From Candidatus Methanoperedens sp. (lineage in GTDB: Archaea; Halobacteriota; Methanosarcinia; Methanosarcinales; Methanoperedenaceae): 12,036 bases of DNA. This document shows positions 5,188 through 11,418 of this stretch, piece by piece. A program made the translations under genes and the position numbers. The stretch is taken from positions 1-12,036 of the forward strand of contig JAHFCV010000058.1 in assembly GCA_023249275.1 (NCBI GenBank), given 5' to 3'. How positions within the stretch are numbered: position 1 is the stretch's first letter; each line of letters opens with the position of its first letter. The notes beneath the pieces are model-generated. The model ran no database searches. It saw only the letters and a list, made by a program, of their open reading frames with translations, and had not been told where the DNA came from.

Positions 5188-5221
5188 TTAAGCTGGTTTT
5201 GGTTTAAATTTGGAAATTATT
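5188..5221 (-). promoter_or_regulatory. 34-base shared upstream element, copy 2
   Basis: Matches 4775-4808 at 29 of 34 positions. It lies 62-95 bases upstream of the DUF5676-type gene and just after the stop of the methyltransferase-like gene. The five differences are scattered. The core GGTTTTG-N-TTTAAATT is kept, as expected for a protein-binding site rather than a recent duplication of the whole intergenic region. Confidence 0.5.
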
Positions 5222-5233
5222 TGATCTATTTTT

Positions 5234-6013
5234 TTATGTTTCTACCATATTTTGTTTTCTTATAGACGGAAAAAACATCGGAGTCCTTCGTTTATACTCT
5301 TCATATCTCTCCCCAAAAGCCTCTGTTGCTTCCATTTCTTCTCTCTTTGCAAGCCTGTAATACATCAGAATAAGAACTGGCCACATGACAAGCGTGATTA
5401 TGGTCGGCCACTGGATGAGCAGTCCCACGGTCAGTATAATAAGACCGAGATACTGCGGATGCCTGGCATACCTGTAAATGCCATCAGTCACCAGTCCTCC
5501 ATTTGCAGAGTGAATGCCGCTCCAGCCCTTTGACATCAGGAATAGACCAAGGAATATAACCGCGCTGCTGGTCACCATCACCAGCGCCCATGCACTTTCC
5601 ATGCTCATTACACCTGTCTTAGCCAGGAGCACTCCGAGCAGGTGCCCCTCTGCGTGTCCAAAAGACAGCGTCACTCCGAACAGCGAGGAGAGAATATATA
5701 TCGTCAGCGGGAAGCCGTACATCTCCGAGAACAGGGCAATTATGAATGCCTCGTATATTCCCAGGGTGCGCCAGTTCCGCTTCTTCAGCGGGGTAAGGAA
5801 GCTGAGCGCGAAAAACGAAAAAATCCCGATGCTGAGGAGCGTTGCGCCCCATTTGCCGTAAGCGTAATCTGTAAAATCATGATGGTCTCCGCCTTCGATA
5901 TTTTCAGGTTTTTCGTAGCCAAGAAGCACCGAAATGCCCGAAATGAGAACTAAGACCATGAGTAAAATGAATCCAGATGCGATAAGGTCGCTGAAAATTT
6001 TTCTCATAATCAT
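5234..6013 (-). CDS. Isoprenylcysteine carboxyl methyltransferase-like membrane protein
   Basis: A 259-residue membrane protein with about six helices. The C-terminal part shows the ICMT/PEMT-type SAM-binding signature: G-I-Y-R-Y-A-R-H-P-Q-Y-L-G at 178-190, then R-E-E-M-E-A-T-E-A-F-G-E-R-Y-E-E-Y-K-R-R-T-P at 224-245. This family methylates prenylcysteines, phospholipids or other small membrane substrates; the real substrate in archaea is generally unknown. The N-terminal half has an H-H-D motif (44-46) in an outside loop and additional helices. The ATG overlaps the stop of the upstream gene in an ATGA junction; a second ATG two codons later is equally possible. It is the last gene of the long Ccm-associated operon. 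Confidence 0.8.
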   Translation of the reverse strand: MIMRKIFSDLIASGFILLMVLVLISGISVLLGYEKPENIEGGDHHDFTDYAYGKWGATLLSIGIFSFFALSFLTPLKKRNWRTLGIYEAFIIALFSEMYGFPLTIYILSSLFGVTLSFGHAEGHLLGVLLAKTGVMSMESAWALVMVTSSAVIFLGLFLMSKGWSGIHSANGGLVTDGIYRYARHPQYLGLIILTVGLLIQWPTIITLVMWPVLILMYYRLAKREEMEATEAFGERYEEYKRRTPMFFPSIRKQNMVET

Positions 6014-6540
6014 CCGCCTATGTTTTTTACAGCTTCTTTCACTATCCTGAGCCTGTAGGCTTCATCCGGGTTATCTACCTGGAGCCAGAACACCATTTTA
6101 TCTTTGGCATAGAAGTAATGATACAGACCAAGTTCAGGTCGTCCTGTCACAAAATAAACAGTGATACCTTCGATGCTCATAGGCGTGGACTCGCTGAACA
6201 TTCCTGTTTTTCCCACACTGCTGTTCATAGCAGCAAGAAGCGACATCGCTGTCGCGCTATCCTTAGATTCTGATATCCAGAATTTCGCTTTACTGCCTGT
6301 ACCGCTCCTGTAATTTGCTATGTAGGCATTCTCCGGCACCACAGCTCCACCGTGCAGGTTTTTGACTTCTGCTATTGCAGCATCCCCCTCCCGGTACAGG
6401 GCAATGCTCATATCACCCAGTTTTTCAGGGAACATACCGTAGGGATTTTTCTCTTGCGTCCCCTGATACAGGAATGCAGTAATAGCTATTACACCGATTA
6501 TGAATACCGCAAGGTATATTTCAGCTTTATATTTCCGCAT
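6010..6540 (-). CDS. Signal-anchored extracytoplasmic protein, paralogue B
   Basis: A 176-residue protein with one N-terminal membrane helix (about 8-26) and an extracytoplasmic domain. It is clearly a paralogue of the gene directly upstream: both begin the domain with F-x-E-K-(L/V)-G-D-M, contain a Y-x-S-G-x-G strand, a helix ending A-M-N-S, and close with (V/I)-V-K-(E/Q)-A-V-x-(N/D)-I. It has no His-rich insert. No named family is recognised; the strand-rich pattern with D-N-P-D-E-A-Y near the end suggests a compact alpha/beta domain. An AGGAGA ribosome site immediately precedes the ATG. It is joined to the ICMT-like gene by a four-base overlap. Confidence 0.7.
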   Translation of the reverse strand: MRKYKAEIYLAVFIIGVIAITAFLYQGTQEKNPYGMFPEKLGDMSIALYREGDAAIAEVKNLHGGAVVPENAYIANYRSGTGSKAKFWISESKDSATAMSLLAAMNSSVGKTGMFSESTPMSIEGITVYFVTGRPELGLYHYFYAKDKMVFWLQVDNPDEAYRLRIVKEAVKNIGG

Positions 6541-6547
6541 ATCTCTC

Positions 6548-7147
6548 CTATATGTCCATTACCGCCTGTTTCACGATTGATGTCTGATATTCCATATCAG
6601 GTGAATCAAAAATTATCCAGTATACTCTCCCCATATTGTAATTCATTTTAAAATAATAATAATAATTAACTGCATTATTTGCATTCATCATATAGACATC
6701 AGGCTTCTCAAACTCCATTATATCCAATCTTATGGGTTTAGTGAAATTTTCATTCATTATACCCGCATCACTATGGCTGTTATGGGAGCCAGTTTGTCCC
6801 GCATCACCTGAGGATTCATGCTCTTCGTGCCCTGTTGAACCACCGAACATTGAGTTCATGGCATTGTAGGCATCATTCGCAACATTATGGTCGGGAGCTT
6901 CGACCGCCCATATCCGCATGGTGCCTTTTCCGCTCATATACACTGCTGAATAAGCTTTCGCCAGCGGTATGTCCTTCAATCCATACATGCCCGATATCTG
7001 CTGTGCTGCGACCTCACCTGTTTCATATCTGGTCAATGTCATGTCGCCCACTTTTTCTGTGAAGATGCTTTTTTTTGCACCTGATGGAAATAGAAAAATT
7101 ACTGCAAGCACAGCAGCCACAATAATTATAATATAAATTTTTTTCAT
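6548..7147 (-). CDS. Signal-anchored extracytoplasmic protein, paralogue A with His-rich insert
   Basis: A 199-residue protein with an N-terminal membrane anchor (about 4-20) and the same extracytoplasmic domain as its downstream neighbour. Between the two halves of the domain, at about 104-136, it carries an insert rich in G, S and H that contains H-E-E-H (107-110) and H-N-S-H (122-125). The two H-x-x-H motifs could bind copper, zinc or heme iron. It ends five residues around Y-Y-Y-Y in the region 162-165, a tyrosine-rich strand. No family name can be given. It lies 7 bases upstream of paralogue B and 11 bases downstream of the small two-helix protein. Confidence 0.7.
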   Translation of the reverse strand: MKKIYIIIIVAAVLAVIFLFPSGAKKSIFTEKVGDMTLTRYETGEVAAQQISGMYGLKDIPLAKAYSAVYMSGKGTMRIWAVEAPDHNVANDAYNAMNSMFGGSTGHEEHESSGDAGQTGSHNSHSDAGIMNENFTKPIRLDIMEFEKPDVYMMNANNAVNYYYYFKMNYNMGRVYWIIFDSPDMEYQTSIVKQAVMDI

Positions 7148-7158
7148 AATTTCACCTG

Positions 7159-7386
7159 TTAAACCGCAGATTTTCCCGCTTCTGCAAGCCCCATCTGCAC
7201 GCTGACTGCGAGAGGAATCAGGTACACGAAAATCCCGTTAGTAAGAAATACCTCGTATCCTTTCTCAATTGAACCTTCTGCTAAGGAAGCTATCGAGATA
7301 TTGAAAAGTATTACAATTATCCCGACGGCTACTCCGAAAACAAACGGATTTCTTAATAGGTTTTTGATACTCCGGATTCCAGACAT
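7159..7386 (-). CDS. Small two-helix membrane protein
   Basis: A 75-residue protein with two predicted membrane helices (about 15-35 and 48-66), a basic N-terminal tail (R-S-I-K-N-L-L-R-N) that should stay inside, and a short outside loop (E-G-S-I-E-K-G-Y-E-V). No motif or family recognised. Its place four bases downstream of the lipoprotein gene and 11 bases before paralogue A makes it a genuine operon member rather than a chance frame. It may be a small subunit of a membrane complex, which is inference. Confidence 0.6.
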   Translation of the reverse strand: MSGIRSIKNLLRNPFVFGVAVGIIVILFNISIASLAEGSIEKGYEVFLTNGIFVYLIPLAVSVQMGLAEAGKSAV

Positions 7387-7390
7387 AAGT

Positions 7391-7783
7391 TTACCACTTA
7401 AAAATTCTCTCTTTTACTCCTGCAACGTCCTGGATAACGAGTTCAAATCTCTTGCTTTCTATCTTTGGAAAACGCAGGGTTCCGCTTGCGTGATGCCCGC
7501 CTTCCCCCTCATAAGATAGAGGTTGATATGTTTTGCCACTGGAATCTCGCAGGTAAGAGTTTTTCTTAAAATCATCATCATAGTCTGAATGCGCCGTGAC
7601 TTTGATTTCAAAAACAGTGGCATCTGTAATATCAGGCAAATAAGTGGCTGATATTTTAATTCCTTCTTCCGAATTCTCCCTCGGCTCCAATAAATCTGCC
7701 GGAGTTTTCTCGTTTTCTAAACATCCGCTGATAGCAATTGCCATCAATACGGATAAAGTCATTATAACTACTGATATTCTCAT
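7391..7783 (-). CDS. Lipoprotein with a GHHxSGxLxFP-type extracytoplasmic domain
   Basis: A 130-residue protein. The N terminus is a lipoprotein signal, A-I-S-G-C, with the lipid-bearing cysteine at C21. The mature domain has D-A-T-V-F-E-I-K-V near 54-62, then G-G-H-H-A-S-G-T-L-R-F-P at 95-106, and finishes V-x-E-R-I-F-K-W. I recognise this as a widespread small beta-sandwich type found in bacterial and archaeal lipoproteins, but cannot name it securely. The adjacent histidines may bind metal. The ATG overlaps the stop of the upstream CC-motif gene (ATGA). Anchoring to the outside of the membrane fits an operon working on extracytoplasmic cytochromes. Confidence 0.7.
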   Translation of the reverse strand: MRISVVIMTLSVLMAIAISGCLENEKTPADLLEPRENSEEGIKISATYLPDITDATVFEIKVTAHSDYDDDFKKNSYLRDSSGKTYQPLSYEGEGGHHASGTLRFPKIESKRFELVIQDVAGVKERIFKW

Positions 7784-8811
7784 GTAAGTTCCTCTTTTTT
7801 ATTTTCTATAACTGTCATATTTTCAATGTTACCTCGTGTTTCATCCACCATTTTCACCAGTTCGGATTGACCCTTATTTTTTAAGTTATCAATTTTAATA
7901 AAAATCCGAATTGCTTTCTGCCTGTACTCTTCCATCAATTTCCTGTATTCTTCAGAGCTTTCATTCCCTGCGTGTTTTTCAAATCCATAAATAGCATGGA
8001 AAATCTTTCTTTTCTCGCTCTCAAGTTCTTCCAGCGTGTATTCTTTTTTTATTTTCCTGAAGAGCTTTCCCCTGAAAAGATATATCAGACCAACCGAAAA
8101 TAAAGAGAACAATCCAACTCCTGTATATAGATAACCCGGCTCCTGCGTTATTTTTACTGGAATACTGACGGTCTCCCCTGCTCTGAGAGTATTGAAAGCA
8201 ATAACATCATATTCATTCCCTGCAAGTGTCAGAACCTCATACGCTCCTTCCAGGCTCATTCCACTTTTTTTATCAATGAACACCAAAAGAGAAGTGGTAT
8301 TGTATTTGGCGCTTTTATTGAACACATATTCTGAACCCTGAGGAGTAACTGTATACGATATCTGCATCTCGAAGTTATCTCCTGGCTTAATTGTCTGCAT
8401 GGGATCCATATATACCACCCCTTCTTCCTGCACAAGACAGCATTCCATTGCCTGGGTTTTCAGGTTTTTTGTACCTGGAGGAGTTGATATGGCAAAGAAG
8501 GTATGGTTATCCTTGCTGTAGTAAATCTCTCGACCCTCATTCCTGAATACAACGTTCTCAGATATCTCAAGAGAATTATTTTTCTTTGAAATGAAAATAT
8601 GGTCAAAGACTGCTTGTATATTGTAGCTCTGGTTGCCAGGTGCATCTCCATTAGCTGAATTATTCCGGTTCATGTCCTCTTGAATGTTTGACATAATATT
8701 TCCAGTATTTTTTCCGTCTGCAATACCCCAATCAGTCTGTGCCGGGGCTATACTTATGAAATAGAATAGTGCTATGAACACAGAAATGAATAGCCTTAAA
8801 GCGATTTTCAC
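7780..8811 (-). CDS. Short paralogue of the CC-motif membrane protein, Ccm associated
   Basis: A 343-residue protein with a signal peptide (about 1-24), an N-rich linker, an outside domain (about 62-222), one membrane helix (about 226-246) and a long charged cytoplasmic tail with coiled-coil character (about 255-340). The outside domain matches residues 200-360 of the 551-residue protein in the same operon: A-M-E-C-C-L (121-126), D-P-M (136-138), the P-G-D/E-x-x-x-x-Q-I-S-Y strand and Y-N-T-(S) near 170. The vicinal cysteines C124 and C125 are the likely functional centre, for thiol exchange or metal/heme handling. No published name known to me. It overlaps the CcmH-like gene upstream and the lipoprotein downstream by four bases each, so coupling is tight. 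Confidence 0.75.
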   Translation of the reverse strand: MKIALRLFISVFIALFYFISIAPAQTDWGIADGKNTGNIMSNIQEDMNRNNSANGDAPGNQSYNIQAVFDHIFISKKNNSLEISENVVFRNEGREIYYSKDNHTFFAISTPPGTKNLKTQAMECCLVQEEGVVYMDPMQTIKPGDNFEMQISYTVTPQGSEYVFNKSAKYNTTSLLVFIDKKSGMSLEGAYEVLTLAGNEYDVIAFNTLRAGETVSIPVKITQEPGYLYTGVGLFSLFSVGLIYLFRGKLFRKIKKEYTLEELESEKRKIFHAIYGFEKHAGNESSEEYRKLMEEYRQKAIRIFIKIDNLKNKGQSELVKMVDETRGNIENMTVIENKKEELT

Positions 8812-9242
8812 TTTCCCTCCATTTCGGTAATAAATTTCTGATATTCTTCTTTAAACCGCTGCTCGTACTTTTTTATATCTGGTATGATTTCGAGATTCGG
8901 TTTTTTGGTAAAAATGTACGCAAGAAACGCAAATAAAATGGTTAATGACACGCCGCCCATCCATAATAACATTGAACTGGATTTTTCAGGATGCGCCAGA
9001 ACTTCCCTGCCGTACTCTGCCTGGAGTGCTGAAAATATCTGTTTTTCTGAAAAACCATATTCCTTCATCTGGGTGATTTCTTTTTTAACCTGTATTGCAG
9101 TCGGGCAATCGCATGTTGAAATAACCATGGCGCATTCGCAGGGGCATATCAGGTCAGAAGTCATTTCTTCATTGGCTAAGACAGCATTAACCGGATAAAT
9201 TCCTGATGTTAAAAGAATAAACAATATAAGCGCTCTTAGCAT
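8808..9242 (-). CDS. ccmH: CcmH-like cytochrome c maturation thiol protein, copy 2
   Basis: A 144-residue protein: signal peptide (about 1-23), CcmH domain (about 24-85), one membrane helix (about 89-111) and a charged cytoplasmic tail. The domain carries L-I-C-P-C-E-C-A-M and T-C-D-C-P-T-A, cysteines 33, 35, 37, 44 and 46, in place of the usual L-R-C-x-x-C. The following helices (G-F-S-E-K-Q-I-F-S-A-L-Q-A-E-Y-G-R-E-V-L) are standard. CcmH proteins keep the CxxCH cysteines of apocytochrome c reduced and present them to CcmF. The five-cysteine form is known from archaea and some deltaproteobacteria. The gene starts inside a TAATG junction with a tiny upstream frame and overlaps the CC-motif gene. 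Confidence 0.85.
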   Translation of the reverse strand: MLRALILFILLTSGIYPVNAVLANEEMTSDLICPCECAMVISTCDCPTAIQVKKEITQMKEYGFSEKQIFSALQAEYGREVLAHPEKSSSMLLWMGGVSLTILFAFLAYIFTKKPNLEIIPDIKKYEQRFKEEYQKFITEMEGK

Positions 9243-9325
9243 TATTTTTCATTGCCTCCAGTTCCTTCAAAGCCGGGGAGGCTTCTATTGAACAGGGATG
9301 CGGCTCTCACCGCGCTCGCATCCAT
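9242..9325 (-). CDS. Possible 27-residue small ORF filling the module junction
   Basis: An ATG at 9325-9323, two bases after the stop of the 551-residue gene, opens 27 codons that end in a TAA overlapping the next ATG (TAATG at 9244-9240). The product contains L-F-N-R-S-L-P-G-F-E-G-T-G-G and has no membrane segment. Its borders fit operon spacing exactly on both sides, which a chance frame would rarely do. The region is also a pair of hairpins, so it may be an RNA element instead. The P-G-F-E string recalls a sorting-tail motif but lacks the hydrophobic helix. Conservation would decide. Confidence 0.3.
   Translation of the reverse strand: MDASAVRAASLFNRSLPGFEGTGGNEK
9270..9323 (-). other. 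Two hairpins between the duplicated modules
   Basis: GGATGCG (9296-9302) pairs with CGCATCC (9317-9323), loop 14 bases. AAGCC (9270-9274) pairs with GGCTT (9280-9284), loop five. There is no T-run after them, so they are unlikely to be simple terminators. They may stabilise or process the mRNA and set different levels of the two CcmH/CC modules. This is the only break of more than 20 bases in the long operon. Confidence 0.45.
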
Positions 9326-9327
9326 AT

Positions 9328-10983
9328 TTACTCATCGCGTTCGATATCATCTATCCTCTGTTCAATAATCTCTTTTAATTCAACCCTGTTTTCTCCTTCT
9401 TTTTCCCGCTCCAGCAGCTCTTCCAGAATATCTATGTCACCTATATGCGCTATCATTTTTTCAAGTTCAGGCACAGGCTGGTTGAGATTAAGGTTTAATG
9501 CAGCTTCTTTTAACTGTTTTATGACAAGCGTTGCATTTTCTTTGTGTTCGTTCTTGAGTTCTTTGTACTCTTTTTCCGTGATTTCTGCCGCGTTGAATTT
9601 ATTTTCAAGAGCAAGAATCGATTCAAATGCAGCGTTCTTTTCAGCCAGCAGCTCATCGAATGACATTTCACTGATGTCTATTCCAGGAACATTCTCCGCA
9701 ATAACATTTGTCTCTGAAGTGCCTTCTCCTTCCTCTTCCGATTCATCCGAAGATACCTTTACCGGGGCTGCGGTTTTGATAAAATGCCTTCTTGGTTTTT
9801 TTGCCAGCCTGTTCTTGAGCAATGGATACGAGACAGCCCCGATCAATACTACCGCCACTACAGGAATAAGATAACTGAACTCTCCTTCGCTGCCTGTCTT
9901 TGATGGAACATATCCTGTTATCTGGATATCCAGTCTCTGCTCCTTCGGTATATTCATGAAGCTTAAGACTTCGAATTCTTTCCCTTCGCTTGGGACTATC
10001 TCCTTTTTTGCATATTTGCTTTCAATCCCGAAACCGTTATTTTTTTCAGAAAGCAGCGTAAGATAGGAAGTGTTGTAAATCATTCCTTTGTAAAACAGGT
10101 TCTTTGAGGATTCAGGATTAAAGACGTATGATATCTGCGCTTTGTATGTTTCCCCCGGCATAATGGGTTTCATGGGGTCTATCCAGGCTGCATCCTTCTC
10201 CCTTTGAAGGCAGCATTCCATCACATCGGTCTGAAAACTTGTTATGCCCTCGGGTGTTGAAATCCCCACCCACGCACGGTCTTTGCTGAAGAAAACCCGC
10301 TCGCCAGTATTTGTGAATTCCACGAACTCATCAACTTTTATTCCTTTCGGAGCGCGGGAAAAAACCATGTGGTCAATATTAACGCTGATTACATCGCCGT
10401 CTTTTGTGGAGTCATAGACAAGGAAATCAGCGTTACCTGAGGCAGCCACTTCTTTTGTGTACGGGACCTCCGCATAAGTGGCTTCGACAAAGTAACCCCT
10501 GCCCACATTAACTCTATTGAATGAGTATTTACCGTTTTTGGAGGTAAGAGTGCCCATTACCTCAATGCCGCTCGAATCCATGAGGCGCAGAGGTATTCCT
10601 TCAAGGGTCTTATTTGCCTTCAGTACGTATCCCTCAATATTTCCTGAGAGATTGAAATCCAGGACAGCTTTGCCCTGAAGAGCAAGATTTTCCCCATACA
10701 CAGTGCCGTTGTAGGTCAGGTTGACACGATACTTGCCATCGTTAAGGTCGGTGAAGGCATAACTCCCCTCCTTATCCGTAGTGGTTCGAGCTAAAAACGC
10801 AAAGTTGTATACCTCGCCCGTCATGCTTGTGTCGCTCTGCGTGGTTCCGTTTATTTTACTCAGCGTGACCTCTAACTCAGGAAGTTTTTTTCCAGAGGAG
10901 ATGGCGCTACCGTTGATCTCTGCCGCGGAAGCGGCGCTTCCAAAAATTACCAGTATTATAAAAACTGAAAATAATGTTTTCAT
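9328..10983 (-). CDS. Large CC-motif membrane protein with carboxypeptidase-regulatory-like domains, Ccm associated
   Basis: A 551-residue protein in five parts. Residues 1-21 are a signal peptide. About 22-110 and 113-190 are two Ig-like carboxypeptidase-regulatory-type domains (D-K-E-G-S-Y-A-F-T-D-L-N-D-G-K-Y and S-K-N-G-K-Y-S-F-N-R-V-N-V-G-R-G-Y). About 198-360 is the CC domain with V-M-E-C-C-L (254-259) and W-I-D-P-M-K-P-I-M-P-G-E. A membrane helix lies at about 369-391. A cytoplasmic tail follows with an acidic linker and a coiled coil (about 445-551). The CC domain and tail are shared with the 343-residue paralogue; the two N-terminal domains are not. The ATG overlaps the stop of CcmH-like copy 1. 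A scaffold for apocytochrome or heme-lyase assembly is my inference; no named family recognised. Confidence 0.75.
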   Translation of the reverse strand: MKTLFSVFIILVIFGSAASAAEINGSAISSGKKLPELEVTLSKINGTTQSDTSMTGEVYNFAFLARTTTDKEGSYAFTDLNDGKYRVNLTYNGTVYGENLALQGKAVLDFNLSGNIEGYVLKANKTLEGIPLRLMDSSGIEVMGTLTSKNGKYSFNRVNVGRGYFVEATYAEVPYTKEVAASGNADFLVYDSTKDGDVISVNIDHMVFSRAPKGIKVDEFVEFTNTGERVFFSKDRAWVGISTPEGITSFQTDVMECCLQREKDAAWIDPMKPIMPGETYKAQISYVFNPESSKNLFYKGMIYNTSYLTLLSEKNNGFGIESKYAKKEIVPSEGKEFEVLSFMNIPKEQRLDIQITGYVPSKTGSEGEFSYLIPVVAVVLIGAVSYPLLKNRLAKKPRRHFIKTAAPVKVSSDESEEEGEGTSETNVIAENVPGIDISEMSFDELLAEKNAAFESILALENKFNAAEITEKEYKELKNEHKENATLVIKQLKEAALNLNLNQPVPELEKMIAHIGDIDILEELLEREKEGENRVELKEIIEQRIDDIERDE

Positions 10984-11399
10984 TGTTTTTCTCTCTCCTG
11001 TAAAAATTTATCATATTCCAATTCAAATTCCTCATTCTCATCCATTCTCTTCCTGCTGATTTTATAAACAACAACTCCTCCCACGATGACTCCGGCAGGC
11101 AGAGCAAGCCATACTATCCAGTCAAATCCTTCTTTGGGCGGAGTGGCAAGAACGCCTTTTCCATACTCTGCTACAAGTTTGTTGTATATCTTTTTCTCAG
11201 AAAGACCCTGGTCGAGCATTGCCCTGACTTTATCTTTTAACTCAAGCGCGCTCGGGCATGTGCAATCAATAGCGATCATTGTACACCCTCCCTGGTCGGG
11301 GCAGTTCAGGTTTGCGGTGATTTCTTCCTCTGTCACAGCAAGCACCGGCGCCGCAAATACGGTCAGGAAAAACAATATTGCAATTATTTTAGATTTCAT
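10980..11399 (-). CDS. ccmH: CcmH-like cytochrome c maturation thiol protein, copy 1
   Basis: A 139-residue protein from the chosen start: signal peptide (about 1-21), CcmH domain (about 22-90), membrane helix (about 92-113) and charged tail. The cysteine site is altered: N-C-P-D-Q-G-G-C-T-M and D-C-T-C-P-S-A, with cysteines at about 33, 39, 46 and 48. It lacks both the canonical C-x-x-C and the C-x-C-x-C of copy 2, having a five-residue spacing instead. The rest (G-L-S-E-K-K-I-Y-N-K-L-V-A-E-Y-G-K-G-V-L-A-T-P-P) is standard. I prefer the ATG at 11399 because GGAG at 11407-11410 lies seven bases before it; an ATG at 11405 is only one base away. It follows ccmF by a short gap and overlaps the 551-residue gene. 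Confidence 0.85.
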   Translation of the reverse strand: MKSKIIAILFFLTVFAAPVLAVTEEEITANLNCPDQGGCTMIAIDCTCPSALELKDKVRAMLDQGLSEKKIYNKLVAEYGKGVLATPPKEGFDWIVWLALPAGVIVGGVVVYKISRKRMDENEEFELEYDKFLQEREKQ

Positions 11400-11418
11400 G
11401 TACATTCTCCGTTGTTAT

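Noticed and set aside
5514..5953. Plus-strand frames of 103-115 codons
   Set aside because: Antisense to the ICMT-like gene, which has clear motifs and operon spacing; no domain in these frames.
9434..9874. 146-codon plus-strand frame
   Set aside because: Antisense to the coiled-coil and acidic tail of the 551-residue protein; Ser- and Phe-rich translation is the mirror of its Glu/Lys codons.
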